Shown here piece by piece: positions 1 through 10,914 of a stretch of DNA of 64,000 nt (position 1 is its first letter; every line of letters starts with the position of its first letter). The stretch is from NCBI RefSeq assembly GCF_003589595.1, contig NW_020653200.1, forward strand, positions 1,851,951 through 1,915,950, given 5' to 3'. The position numbers and the translations under genes are program-made. The notes beneath the pieces were generated by a model. It made no database searches. It was not told where the DNA came from and saw only the letters and a program-made list of their open reading frames with translations. Source of the stretch: Hyposmocoma kahamanoa (taxonomy: Eukaryota > Arthropoda > Insecta > Lepidoptera > Cosmopterigidae).

Positions 1-2
1 AA

Positions 3-218
3 TCGCCAGACCTCAATCCAATTGAGCACGCATGGGATATGCTTCAAAGAAGAGCTGTGCCGAGTATGCATACCGTACATACTCTACAACAATATTTTGA
101 CTTGTTACAAAACACATGGGCGGCCATTCCTCAAAGTGATTTTGATGAACTCATCTTAAGCATGCCAAATCGCTGTAATTGTGTGATTCGTGTTAATGGT
201 GGAAATACAGATTATTAA
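3..218 (+). pseudogene. Tc1/mariner-like transposase, C-terminal end (5' cut by window)
   Basis: An open frame runs from the window edge to TAA at 216-218. It begins SPDLNPIEHAWDML, the block around the third catalytic acidic residue (Glu) of Tc1/mariner DDE transposases, and ends CVIRVNGGNTDY, a typical Tc1 C-terminus. Only about 71 residues are visible, so intactness of the upstream part cannot be judged. AT-rich sequence follows to about 360 and may hold the 3' terminal repeat. It lies in the region downstream of the minus-strand exon chain. Confidence 0.85.
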
Positions 219-382
219 TTTTCTTATCTTTACAATAAAAATGAGCAAAATCATCATTTTCGCCATTTTTTGTCATTTAATTGACGCCGTTAATTTGAGT
301 TTTTTCCCACAATTTGCAAAAACATCAATTTTAGTTTATTTTAATTAAATACAGGGGTAAGCGGTTAAATAAAACATAAGCA

Positions 383-408
383 TTAAAGTAAGAAGTCGTC
401 CTGGAAGA
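383..408 (-). CDS. Possible terminal exon of the minus-strand chain
   Basis: On the minus strand an acceptor (CAAATCCAG) at 411-409 is followed by a phase-1 frame reading FQDDFLL and then TAA. This would complete the codon left open by the exon at 830-717. An AATAAA-like signal lies just beyond. It is very short and AT-rich. An alternative acceptor eight bases downstream gives a different tail. Confidence 0.25.
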
Positions 409-716
409 CTGGATTTGGTAAATATTGCTTAAATAATTTTTATTTCAAAAATATTCACTTGATCCCTAGACACTTTTGATGTGTGTATATCAAGACACTT
501 TTTAATGTCGTTTTCATTGAAATCACATTTGCTTGCACAAAAGTAACGCATTCATCATAACAATGAAAATAGAGATCAACAAGATTCAAGGACATGTGAA
601 ATATTCAACCTTTCTTTCTTTTCAAGCTTCCTGGTTTCAGTGGTTTAGTTTTAAACAGCTCACCTTAAAGCTAACAAAAATGTTTATTACAATTTAATTA
701 AGTAATTAAAATTTAC

Positions 717-830
717 TTTGTTCCGACATTGTCGGCTCCACTGATGCGTTGGACGTTCTCGTTGGACTGAGCGCCTCGTCTGCTGTGTGCACCATCGACT
801 GAGGTTCTCCTTGCAGATCCAGTCCTGTAT
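717..830 (-). CDS. Exon of minus-strand chain (38 codons, phase 1-1)
   Basis: The acceptor CTGTACCTACCAG precedes position 830 and the donor A|GTAAAT follows 717. Read phase 1 to 1, the exon encodes TGLDLQGEPQSMVHT then DEALSPTRTSNASVEPTM, acidic and Ser/Thr-rich. A phase 0 reading is also open, but only phase 1 joins the exon at 3563-3477. GC content is clearly above the flanking AT-rich sequence. No family recognised. Confidence 0.55.
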
Positions 831-1276
831 CTGGTAGGTACAGGAGTATATTATGCTTGTATATAGGATCATTCATACATTAACAAGGGCAGTAAATTTT
901 ACAGACTTTGTGGTAAAAAAACCTAATGTTAAATTTAAAAATCTAACGGTCGTCACTTAAGAGTCGGTACAACCTCAAATGGCGTTGACTGATTTCGCAT
1001 AACAGTGAAAGTGTTGAATCAATCGCTTTGGAGAAAATATATAGTAAAATTGAGGATAAACTCTGATCTATACGGTGTGAAAACACGATTTGTAAAAATT
1101 TTCGCTATAGAAATAAAACCCTAATTTATCTCGAAATTTTACAAGAAAATTGCTGTATTGAGTAGGTATATCAATTGAACTAAATATAACACGTATAATA
1201 TAGGAGTGGAAGAAGAGGGAAGAGGTCTAGATCCAAGATTTGATAACAAAAGCCATGATGACGATGATAGTATGTG
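831..1276. other. No feature seen
   Basis: AT-rich intron-like sequence. No convincing exon, repeat or terminal inverted repeat was found here. Confidence 0.4.
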
Positions 1277-1444
1277 ATGTATATTTTTTTAATTGCTTTA
1301 ATATCGCTTGTGAAGAAAATAAATTTTGCAATAAAGCCAGTGTCCCTGCCACTCGACCCAAGCAAAATGAACTGTATTACTTTGCAAGAAAATCTCAAAA
1401 AGAACCAGGTTCTCACTTTTCCAGGATTCAAAGTAGGTAATTAA
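1277..1444 (+). CDS. Short ORF, possible first exon with signal peptide
   Basis: A 55-codon plus-strand frame starts at ATG 1277 with MYIFLIALISLV, a hydrophobic stretch like a signal peptide. It continues with KPVSLPLDPSKMNC and TLQENLKKNQVLTFPGFK. A plausible donor (AAA|GTAGGT) sits just before the TAA, so this could be the first coding exon of a small secreted-protein gene inside an intron of the minus-strand chain. Alternatively it is an exon entered at the TTGTGAAG acceptor, or chance. Other frames are also open over part of it. Confidence 0.25.
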   Translation: MYIFLIALISLVKKINFAIKPVSLPLDPSKMNCITLQENLKKNQVLTFPGFKVGN

Positions 1445-1574
1445 CATTGATAATCATCGTGACAACTATCACGATATTTATCTTGATAGATATACCTTGA
1501 AAATAATCTTGATATTCATGAACTACAATAACAGAATGCTAACGCTAATAATGTCGTGACATGTGTTTGTATCC

Positions 1575-1743
1575 TTAGAGGATGAAAAAAATAAAAGAAA
1601 GGAGCTGCCCTCAGCGCCTGTACACACACAGGGTAATTATGGAATGAACGTGCACACCTAAACCAAAATTGAACGAAAAAATGGCGGATTTCTTTAGTGT
1701 CGTACCATAATTTATCGATAAGTCGTTATCGACATGCAAACAT
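1575..1743 (+). repeat. Dispersed repeat, copy 1 (partner at 51641-51782)
   Basis: Segments including AAAAGAAAGGAGCTGCCCT, TGGCGGATTTCTTTAG and the end TTATCGACATGCAAA recur in the opposite orientation at 51782-51641, with diverged sequence between. The end next to TATCGATAAGTCGTTATCGA is palindromic. It is probably a small non-autonomous transposon; no target duplication was identified. Confidence 0.6.
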
Positions 1744-2779
1744 TTAATTAAAGTAGATCAATATTCCATTTGGGTGTATTTTAGGTTACTTGTATGGGAA
1801 TATCCGGGAATGTCACATGAAATTATGAATTTATTGATTTGCGTTTACAATACTCAAATATTACGAAAAGTAAAATTGCACAGATAAAATGTAATTTGAG
1901 AGTATATAAAAGAAGAGAAAACTTTGAAATATAAATTCATATTTTCATAGAGAAATTTTTAAACAGTTTCCAAATAGTTGTACGATTTTTTTGTATTTAT
2001 GCATTGGTATAGACTTAATATCAGTGACTGATTTAAGTTAATTTTATGGTTCCATTTAATATTGGAAAGAAATGAAAGTAGGAATATTATCAATAATAAT
2101 ATTACTATCATACGTTTATTTGCTTAAAACATGGTGTAACAAGAGACAGTGTTAGTATAAACATGTTTCGCATATAATATATAGCATGCATATGTCTGAT
2201 TGACTACTATTGGCCGAGCGCTTTTGATTTGTGCAGAATAATCGACACTTCTACGAAGTGAGACAAGTAGTCACGAGCGACTGCGAGTTGTGACAAGCCA
2301 CGTCAAACGAGCTCTCTACAATGTTTATATTCGGCACTCCTATGATTTCCAATCATTCTTTACAAGCGAATAATTCAATAAAACACTTGAAAAAAAAATT
2401 TGTTTTGACATTTGATGTACTTCCCTTTGACAACCGTATCATGTACCTCATGTATTGCGAAATGGACACTGTTGGCATTTAAGATGACGTTACGTATTTT
2501 CGATTCCCGTGTTTGACACAAACCTATGCAATGCTATCTCTTTTGGCACAAGACGGCACGCAATAGTTAAACAAAGACAATAACATGTTTATGTTTTCAA
2601 CGTCGAAATGCATCATATACATATAACGTCTGATTTATATAAGTCAATATAACATGTCCTTTAGTTTCCATAGGTTTGTATCAGAGACGTAACCAAACGT
2701 GTCAAATGTCAATCTCAAAAAAAGTTACTAACAAAATCGATTTCTCAAATATTTTTCTTCGTATTTACTTTTTTTTATT
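1744..2779. other. No gene seen
   Basis: AT-rich sequence without convincing exons. Around 2200-2330 there is a more GC-rich patch without open coding structure. Confidence 0.4.
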
Positions 2780-3060
2780 ATATCAAGTGAAGGGACGAAC
2801 AAGTCGTTCGCCTGATGGTAAGCTACACGCCTGTATATAACAGTTGTAGTGCCACTCAGGGCTTAAAATCGCAAAGATTTGAGGGGCACTGCCACTGCGC
2901 CCGTCACTCTGAGACATAAGTTGACAAGTCCCATGAGCCTGTAATTTCACCAGCACATCCTTCCCCTTTAACATCGGAACACAGTAATTCGGACGTTACT
3001 GCTTGGCGGCAAAAATAGGTGGCAGTACTTCCCTTTTTTTCTTTTTTTTTTTTATTGTGA
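2780..3060 (+). repeat. Lepidopteran-type dispersed repeat, copy 1
   Basis: The segment starts near AAGTGAAGGGACGAACAAG, continues with TCGTTCGCCTGATGGTAAGC and ends around the T-rich run at 3040. A clear second copy lies in reverse orientation at 13395-13135, with the same blocks (GTGCCACTCAGGGCTTAAA, GGCACTGCCACTGCGC, the T-rich end). This family is familiar from lepidopteran genomes as a non-coding interspersed element; its superfamily is not assigned here. Confidence 0.7.
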
Positions 3061-3476
3061 CTCGGCAAAATGACTGCACCGCGCCTGATGGAAAGTGCGA
3101 ATACAGTCCAGAGATGAGAGTAACGGATGGAAAACACAAATATCTTCACTCCGTCACTATCATTTTGCCGGTCTGGGCAAATGCTTCTTCACACTACGTT
3201 TGAAGGACCCGATGTTATAGAGGGGAGGGAATACATGCGCCGAGAGACGAAGTTCCTCACAAGACGCTCTACCGCAATTACGAAGTTTTCTCACTGTTTG
3301 TATTTTTTATTATAAAATTAAATAGACAAAGTTAAAGATACATATTGCATAATTATCAGATAATTATCAAAGAAAATAAATATCTTGATCAATTTCGAAC
3401 CGTAAATTTTTGGCACACTCGGTATAGAAATATATATATATTTAACTAAACCTATAAAAAAGTGACGAAGAACTAC

Positions 3477-3563
3477 CTGCCAAAATAGGAATAAGCGTGT
3501 CCCTCAGATCCTTCAAGTTCTTTAGCAGATTCTTCGTAACAATGACGGACATATCTGGTGCGT
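3477..3563 (-). CDS. Exon of minus-strand chain (29 codons, phase 1-1)
   Basis: The acceptor GATATTTCTACAG precedes 3563 and the donor GCAG|GTAGTT follows 3477. Phase 1 reading gives APDMSVIVTKNLLKNLKDLR then DTLIPILA, an amphipathic-looking segment. A phase 2 reading is open too, but the preceding exon (4161-4099) can only leave phase 1, which selects this frame. Confidence 0.6.
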
Positions 3564-3841
3564 CTGTAGAAATATCAGCTGTTGTTAATACATAAATAAG
3601 GGATGGTCCTGCGAGCATACTTCATAAAAGCAGAGATGCAACGAAAACAGAAAGGGAAACAGATGTTATAAGTAAATCTTAGCGGAAACGGAAGCGGATG
3701 CGGAGGCTGCAGTGTAAATAAATAAAGATCTCAATGAAATAGGTCCAAACAGCATTTGTTTTCAGTAACACAACACAGAATTGCTAAAATGCGCGCGCAT
3801 ACCGACATCACTTTGTTTCCCTGGAATTACTTACTATTGAA

Positions 3842-4069
3842 CATTGACTTACAATTATATGGACGTCGGGTCCGCGCTAAAAAGTGTCCGCACTTGTAAG
3901 GCGCTAAAATCGTATACAGAGCGCGACACTCCGCTTTAGTCTTCATTTGTTCTACTGATAGCGCGATACTGCGATGACATTACAATTTAAATTTCGAATA
4001 GGTTGACTTGGGACATTTTTTTCGTGGTTTTTGTATTAGACCCGTCGTCCATTTATTTCTAAGTCAATA
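3842..4069 (+). mobile_element. hAT-like MITE, short subfamily (copy a)
   Basis: A 228-bp element with ends CATTGACTTA and TAAGTCAAT plus a mutated last base, and inner inverted arms ATGGACGTCGGGT / ACCCGTCGTCCAT. It is flanked by CTATTGAA (3834-3841) and CTACTGAA (4070-4077), an 8-bp target duplication with one mismatch. It has no coding capacity. Related to copies at 10395, 41597, 48481, 63357 and 9759. Confidence 0.85.
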
Positions 4070-4098
4070 CTACTGAAAGAACAGACAAGAACCCTCAC

Positions 4099-4161
4099 CA
4101 TAGTCTGTCACATCGTCACTAAACGTCAGATGAAATTGTGGCCAAGCGTGCATCCATTTTA
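4099..4161 (-). CDS. Exon of minus-strand chain (21 codons, phase 1-1)
   Basis: The acceptor TTTTTTAAAG precedes 4161 and the strong donor CTATG|GTGAGG follows 4099. Only the phase 1 frame is open through the exon; it reads KWMHAWPQFHLTFSDDVTDY. The other two frames carry stops, so this exon anchors the phase of its neighbours. It lies only 21 bp beyond the right target duplication of MITE copy a. Confidence 0.65.
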
Positions 4162-4847
4162 CTTTAAAAAACATTTTTGTTTTTTGAGTTCTGTTGCACC
4201 ACTAATAAAAACGAAGTTTATTTATTTTTCCGGTGTTGACATTTTGTAGACTAAATTTAGAAACGAATACTAAGGTTGTACACTTGCAAACACATTTTTT
4301 AATATGAAATTGACACACACTTGGCCACACGTGCGCCTTTTTGTCTGTTCTTGTAGTAGTAAGTAATTCTCGGGAAACAAAGTGATGCCGGTAGTGTATT
4401 AAGAAGATAGAAGTTTAGTGCCAACGCCATAGGCCGAGGTGTAGCGGAGGGCGAAACCCCAAGCGTTCGCACACCACAGTACGTAGGGAATAAGGAGGCT
4501 CTATTACGAGTACAAGATCTCACAACTGTTAAAAATGTAAGACACACTTCCCGATGTAGTGGAAATAAGATACTTATAGCGTTGTTGTATCTCGACCGCC
4601 TCTGTGAGTTTGCTTTTTTTTGGAAGCTGTACCAAACAGAATTATTTTTTGGGGAATCATTGGAATCAGCGATTTTTTCCGCGTCTATTGATATGTCCTT
4701 ACGTCAATTGACGAACTTTTTTTGCGTTTAAGTCCATCGGGAATTCGGGGGTTATTTCCTACATCATAGTGTCAAGCGAAATAATTTTCTTAGTTTGCGA
4801 TTTTTTTTTAAGTAGTCTATTCAGCCGTTTCTCCTTTTATTTTTTTT

Positions 4848-5005
4848 AAATGACTTCAAAAAAGGAGGAGGTTCTCAATTCGACTGCACGTTTTTCTTAT
4901 ATATGTTACGCGATTACTCGATTTGTGAAACGATTTTGATGATTCTTTTTTGTTTGGAAGAGGGTACTTCAGGAGTAGTCCCATTTAAATTTTAAGAAAA
5001 TAATC
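4848..5005 (+). repeat. AACCGACTTC-type lepidopteran repeat, copy 1
   Basis: The block TGACTTCAAAAAAGGAGGAG is followed by TTCTCAATTCGACTG, a CGCGATTACTCG segment and a T-rich region ending near CCCATTTAAATTTTAAG. The same order is seen at 25120-25300 (+) and 17745-17560 (-). This is a very common lepidopteran dispersed repeat. Confidence 0.7.
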
Positions 5006-5007
5006 CA

Positions 5008-5608
5008 CCTCTAAGGGCGCTTCCTCACCGAGAACATTCACCTATAACGCAAGGTGCTCTCTCACCGAACACATTCGCCTATTAAGATACGTTTTTGAGC
5101 ATTACATTACTAACTGCCTCCTTCACCGGCGAGCATTCACCTGTAACGTAACATCCAAGATTCGATTAGGCTGCGATTCCACCAGAGATGTGCGAGGTAG
5201 CAGGGCGTGCGTGTGAGTGCCTCTGAGAGCACACGAGTGCCCGCGAGAGCCAGGAGTGTCCGCGAGAGCCCGCGAGTACCCGTGTGTGACCGCGAGAGCC
5301 AGCGAGTGCCTTTGAGTGCCCGAGAGAGCCAGGAGTGCCCGCGAGTGCCTGCGCGTGCCCGTTACTGCCACACACTGGCACTCAATGGCACTCAATGCCA
5401 CTCAAAAGTACTCATAACAATACACGTACAAGCCTGATAATTTAAACAGATTGTTATATTATAGGCGAATGCTTCCGGTAAAGGAGGCTACCGAATTTTA
5501 CAAGTGTTGCGCAACGAACGCTCGGTTCACCGGTTCACAGTTTATGTGCTAGCTTTTGAACGTTAGATTACAAGAGCATGTTCGCGGTGAAGGAGTGCCC
5601 TAAGAGTG
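5008..5608 (+). mobile_element. MITE with compound inverted repeats
   Basis: The left end CTAAGGGCGCTTCCTCACCG is matched in inverse by CGGTGAAGGAGTGCCCTAAG at the right end. Inner copies of the same theme (CTCCTTCACCGGCGAGCATT; GGCGAATGCTTCCGGTAAAG) make nested inverted repeats. The middle holds a GAGTGCC-rich minisatellite. No coding capacity. A target duplication was not identified with certainty. Confidence 0.6.
5195..5412 (+). repeat. Degenerate GAGTGCC/CGAGAGCC minisatellite
   Basis: Irregular tandem copies of units such as GCGAGAGCCAGGAGTG and GCGAGTGCC fill this stretch, then drift to CACTCAATGG units. It creates several long but meaningless open frames on both strands. It begins just after CCACCAGAGATGTGCGAGGT, a sequence shared with the ends of the 29452-29797 element. 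Confidence 0.75.
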
Positions 5609-6307
5609 ACAGACTAGGGGATGAATCCGGTTTCGCGTACTTTCCGGTAACCCATTTCAATGAAACCTAAGTTTTGCCAACAAATAGATGTAACTTCATG
5701 AAATTTTGAGGTCTTTTGATTTTTTCTTACCTTGTCCAATGTTTACTACGATTGTACCATAAAGCATTTTGCGTCATAAATATTTTATAACGTACGATAT
5801 TTGAATTGTTTTAAACCAATATTCGCCTTAACGTGGCTTGAAACCTTTCACTTTGAACCGATATTAGGTTCGACGTCGCTTGATTTCTCCTTGTTAACAT
5901 TTATTGATTTTTAGTTATATTAAGCAATGTTCTTACTGTTAAATAAATAGCCAAAACGGCGCTTGTCCCGTTTATCTTTTTTTACTATTTTCCCAAATAA
6001 AATAAAAAAAAATAAAATAAAATAAAATACGTTTATTATCAGAACAAGATACAACTATTTGTTAAACTCTGACAACCACACTAGGCCACGCCTGTGTCGT
6101 GGTTATCACTTAGGACGTTTAGTACAGTGAAACGAGTATCGCATACATTACAGAGCCTTCGTAAATTCGTAAGATATAAATATATATTTAATGAAAAAAT
6201 GAAAAACTAATACACACAACTACATTTAACCAAGTGAAAATAAAATGAAAAGTTAACAGGGCAATACATTATATGGGCAAAACTATTATAATAACTTGTA
6301 AGTAGGT

Positions 6308-6364
6308 CTGTGCGTGTTTGTGTGAGTGTGTGTGTGTGTGTGTTTTTGTGCGTGTGTGTGTGAG
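6308..6364 (+). repeat. TG-rich microsatellite
   Basis: An imperfect (TG)n run interrupted by T-rich and CG steps, inside the 3' untranslated part of the LINE. Confidence 0.8.
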
Positions 6365-6397
6365 TTTTTTAAATGTCATGCTAGTTAAGCGTCTTCA

Positions 6398-9300
6398 TCA
6401 CTTTATAGGTACCAACAATGTTTCGGACTCATTACAAGTCATAATTAATAATTCTTGTTTTACTTTTCTTTTAACTTCATACACCGACAGTTCCCTCATG
6501 TCGTGTAATTTGAAAAACTTGTTATAAATAAATGAAAACATAAAAGGGGGGAATCTTGAGGCAAAAACAGTTTTTACAGGCTGCAGTGGTAATTTAAAAA
6601 CTCGTTTTTTTAACAATGATTCATAGTAATCCGCATTCAGTACTGTCTTATGTGTACTTGTGATTGCCCTCAATATATACAATTTCCTGACACTTAAAAT
6701 CTGAGTTTCGCTGTATAACTTGGATGTTGGGTACCTGAAGGGTTTCTTACACATTACCTTTAAAACAGCTCTCTGTGCCCTGTCTAAGCAAATTAGGTGA
6801 GATTTTGCTGCAGCACCCCACACTTCGAGACAATACGTAAGTATAGGTTCACATAGCGCTGTGTAAACTGAGTGTAAGAGCTCGGTACTAGCAACGTCTC
6901 TCAGCTGTTTGAATATATATATCATCTTTCTAACTCGAGCAGCTGTAACCTCAATGTGATTTTTAAATGTAAGCTGTTCATCTAGGACAACGCCCAAGTA
7001 TTTGATCGTGCTAGATCGTGCAATGATGTCGCAGCTGCAGTAATGGGGATTTGTATTGATGATGCCGGAGTTACAAGAATGAACCACTATATTACATTGA
7101 ACTTTAGGAGCAGAAGCCGCTGTTTTGGAAAAACACAAATATTTGGTTTTACTGGTGTTTAACGTCAGAAGGTTTTCCGATAACCATTTACTTATTATGC
7201 TCATGCCTCTATTTGCACTCAAAAAACATTCTTCCCAGGTGGTATTATGGAAGATTATCGCGGTATCGTCTGCATAGCATACTATATCTGCATTTTCCAG
7301 TTTTAACAAAGGTAGGTCGTTAAGATATACTAGAAATAAAGTCGGCCCGAGAACGCTACCTTGAGGCACGCCGAAAGCTACTTCTCTAGCAGTGCTAAAA
7401 GTGTCATTTACCTTAACTTGTTGTTTTCTACCTGCCAGATAACTATCAAACCAGTTTAATGCTGTACCACGCACACCCAACTTTTCTAGCTTTTTGAGTA
7501 GTATCGGAACAGCCACTGTATCAAAGGCCTTGGCTAAGTCAAGGAATACTCCTATACATGGCTGTCCGCTATCCAGATACGATGATAGTTTTTCTGTCAT
7601 AGTCCTAACAGCGCCCTCCGTCGACTTCCCCCTTCTAAACCCAAACTGATTCATTGATAGCATTCCCATGTCTTCCAAATACGACATTAACCTTTTGTTA
7701 ACGACTTTTTCCATGACTTTGGAGAGAGCAGAGAGCAGAGATATAGGCCTGTAATTGTTGTAATCTGTGCCGTCCCCTCCCTTGTATATTGGGGTAATTG
7801 TTGCTATTTTAAATACGCTAGGAACGACGCCAGATTCCATGCTTAGGTTAATGATATCTGTCAATGCAGGCACTATACAGTTTTTGCCGTCTTTCATAAC
7901 TTTATTGTTTATTCCATCTATGCCAGGTGCACTATCTGTTTTTAAACTATTTATTATAGATTCTATCTCATAGTAATCAGTTGGATTCAGGTAGAAGGAG
8001 TTCACCGGGGAGCTGGCTGTATCAACTTTTCTTGCTAGTGAGTCTACTGTCACCTTTAGTTTCTCCAATATACTATAAGCTAGAGATCTCCCTATAGATG
8101 TAAAATGAGCATTAAGAGCGTTTACAGATTCTTCCGGAGTTTCCTTTATGTGTAAAATCTTAGCTGATATGTTTGATTTATTTTTCCTGTGAGTGATAGT
8201 ATTTATTGCATTCCACAACTTTTTACTGTCCTTCTGGTGCAGTTTAAGTAGGTCACTATTATATGAAGTTTTAATTTTTCTTAGTAAATCTACGTAGAAG
8301 TTTCTGTATCTTGTATAAATTATGTAATTTACATCATTTTTTGGCTTATTTCTGGCTTTCTCATGTAAATAGTCCCGAACCTCCGAGCATCGAATCAAAC
8401 CTCGATTCATCCAAGGCTTTAAAATTACTATTTTTCGACGTGCTTTGATTTTTGCAGAGTTTGAATCCAGAATGTCACGAATGATTTTAACAAAAATATT
8501 AGTTTGATCCTCAACATTTCGAACGCCTTGTAGTCGTGACCAGTCAATGTTTTTTAGTGCAGAAATTACATTTTTGTGATTATAGCGCATTTTGTAAATT
8601 GTAGGTTTATATTGTGTTGTTACTGCAGGCATTAGTCCGGTAATGACGGTTCTATGGTCAGTCACTGATGTAGAAATGATAACAGTTTCAGCACTAGTTT
8701 TTCCTTATATGAACACGTGGTCAAGAAGTGCCTCATTTCTCGTGGGTTTATCCACAGCAGACAGGAATCCCAGTTCCGACATCATGCACAGGTATTCAGT
8801 GGTGTCAGGTGAATGTATTGAGGTATCCAGTATATTTATGTTCATGTCACCGGTAAGTACAAAAATCGGATTGTTGTCGAGGTTATTGATTACGTCATGA
8901 AGAGAATCCATAAAGGTATCAATATTCCTAAACGATGGGGATCTATAAATAGCTAAAACCGTGAAATATCCTTTTATGATTATAGCTAAGCAGTTGGATT
9001 CTTTTACGTCCGGCTCGATGCACTGTGGCAATAGGGATTCTTTTACATAAGCAATAACACCACCAGCTTTATTTATGTACTTTGTAGTGTTAAATTGAAT
9101 ATAACCTTCTAATTGACCAATTATTGAAGTTTCGTTTATCCAACATTCCGTAAAAATTATTATATCAATATTTAATGTCAGTCTGTTTAGAAGTACCATA
9201 AAGTCGTCAAAGTTGCGATTGACGCTACGAATATTCATTGTCAAAATTTTAGTATTATAATGATCTACCAAAGTGCAACAGTCCTCAGCTCTGGCTATGG

Positions 9301-9418
9301 AATGGCAATTTATAAAACTCAAATCGTCTAAGTCTTTAATAACAGTGTGTGTATTCATTTTTAAGTAATAAAAAATATCAACCAAAAACACTCTGAGGAA
9401 ATGCCATTCCATGTCCAT
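6398..9418 (-). pseudogene. LINE ORF2: endonuclease plus reverse transcriptase, one nonsense codon
   Basis: Two frames, 9418-8705 and 8665-6398, are in register and separated by a single in-frame TAA at 8705-8703. The first part has AP-endonuclease features: TMNIRSVNRNFDDF, IIIFTECWIN, a GDMNINILDT block and LLDHVFI near the stop, with SVTDHRTVITG just after it. The second has reverse transcriptase motifs in order: YRPISLLSALSKVMEK, FGFRRGKSTEGA, GVFLDLAKAFDT, FGVPQGSVLGP and VCYADDTAIIF (catalytic YADD), then a thumb and C-terminal domain. About 1000 codons, close to full length. The lone stop suggests a young copy. Confidence 0.9.
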
Positions 9419-9758
9419 CCATGGGTACCCTTTAAATTCAGAGACAATTTTATCTGGTGTAGTTTGTGTTGGGTGTAGTGTGATAGTGTTTTTGTGTTTT
9501 TTATGTGTGTGTTATTTGAGTCTGGTTTGCTTGAATTGTGTTTTATAAATGTACCAAATGTAAACCAAAAGTATTTATAACTAATTAAAAAAATAAAAAA
9601 AATAAAAAAAAATTGTCGTTGCGTTTGGAATTAAAATAAAGGGAAAATAATTGAGTACCAAAGTAATGTTTTATATACCTTGTATTGCAAGAATTAAATT
9701 CTTTAACAGTATTTAAGCAAAAACTTTTTTTAATATTGTATAATATTAATTTAAACAA

Positions 9759-9984
9759 AAGTCAACCTATTTAAACGTAGTGACATGTAAAGGAATATGG
9801 AAAAGCTAAAACGTTGAATTGAAATTGTAATGTCATCGCAGTACTGTCTAATTTTTCTTGCTTCGCTGTCAGTCGAACAAACGAAGACTAAAGCGTGAAT
9901 GACGCTCTGTATACGATTTTAACGCCCTATAAGTTCGGACACTTTTTAGCGCGGACCCGACGTCCATATAATTGTGAGTCAATG
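9759..9984 (-). mobile_element. hAT-like MITE, long subfamily, truncated (copy b)
   Basis: Reverse-oriented copy whose intact end TGAGTCAATG closes at 9984. The other end stops abruptly near AAGTCAACCTATTT, so one terminal repeat is missing and no target duplication can be found. The interior matches the 286-bp copies at 41597, 48481 and 63357, including the segment with TGACAGCGAAGCAAG on the element strand. Confidence 0.8.
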
Positions 9985-10394
9985 ACCTCAAAGAATAAAA
10001 CGTACAACAATAAACAAAACACTAATGTATTTTCTATTTCATTTTCTTTTTACTACCCAAATACATTGTCGCCATCGATACATTTTGCCAGACATCAGTT
10101 TTTATAAATCTTGTACATAAACCTTTTAGCAGTAGGTATCCCACGACGGCATTACTTTCTAACTTTATTTTTGCTTAAACAAATTGGAAACCTTGTGACG
10201 TATGAGTACATTGATCTGTATTTGCTCGTTCTACCGTTAAATCCTACAGCCTTGATAAAAAAATAGTGCAATATGGCACAAGCGACTCTTGACTCAGTGA
10301 AAAATCTATGAAAGATGCGTCATAAGTTTCATCTTCTTTCGTTATATACAATTTGTACAATGAATATTTTTTCAAAAAAAGAAAACTTTATACT

Positions 10395-10621
10395 CATTGA
10401 CTTACAATTATATGGACGTTGGGTCCGCGCTAAAAAGTGTCCGCACTTGTAAGGCGCTAAAATCGTATACAGAGCGCGACACTCCGCTTTAGTCTTCATT
10501 TGTTCTACTGACAGCGCGATACTGCGATGACATTACAATTTAAATTTCGAATAGGTTGACTTGGGACATTTTTTCGTGGTTTTTGTATTAGACCCGTCGT
10601 CCATTTATTTGTAAGTCAATG
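10395..10621 (+). mobile_element. hAT-like MITE, short subfamily (copy c)
   Basis: A 227-bp element with perfect ends CATTGACTTA / TAAGTCAATG, flanked by perfect 8-bp target duplications TTTATACT at 10387-10394 and 10622-10629. It is nearly identical to copy a through the CGCGACACTCCGCTTTAGTC interior. Confidence 0.9.
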
Positions 10622-10734
10622 TTTATACTACTCTCTTGCAAAGTCAAAATGTCGCTTAAATCAAGTCGCATTTTAGATAGAATGCCAGATGATCAGAATA
10701 ATTTTCTGACGTCGATCTAGGGAATTTCCTGTAC

Positions 10735-10890
10735 CATGAATAGTAGATAAGTATAAGACAACATCACATACGAGACAATATACAAAAGTTAGTTTTCTAC
10801 ATTGACCCGTCTGGGGATCGAACCCGGGTCCTCAGAGACGGCAACACCATGAAAACCGGTGTGCAAGCCACTCGATCACAGAGGCCGTCA
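10735..10890 (-). repeat. tRNA-derived SINE
   Basis: On the minus strand a tRNA-like head (TGACGGCCTCTGTGATCGAG) is followed by a B-box-like GGGTTCGATCCCCAG and a body ending TTTGTATATTGTCTCGTATG. The same body occurs at 14080-14160. Not a functional tRNA, since there is no cloverleaf beyond the promoter boxes. Confidence 0.7.
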
Positions 10891-10914
10891 TGAATAATGA
10901 TAACTGGCAATACC

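Larger units (their letters stand above)
6003..9480 (-). mobile_element. Non-LTR retrotransposon (CR1/Jockey-type LINE), near full-length ORF2
   Basis: A minus-strand LINE. The 3' end lies near a (TAAAA)n-like run at about 6000-6033, after a 3' region of roughly 380 bp holding a TG-rich microsatellite (6308-6364). The coding part spans 9418-6398. No ORF1 is seen upstream of 9480, so the copy is probably 5'-truncated or its leader is unrecognised. It lies in the introns of the minus-strand chain, in the same orientation as that gene. Confidence 0.85.

Noticed and set aside
5123..5437. Overlapping ORFs on both strands in the GAGTGCC array
   Set aside because: Open only because the minisatellite lacks stops; the same low-complexity pattern is seen in every frame.
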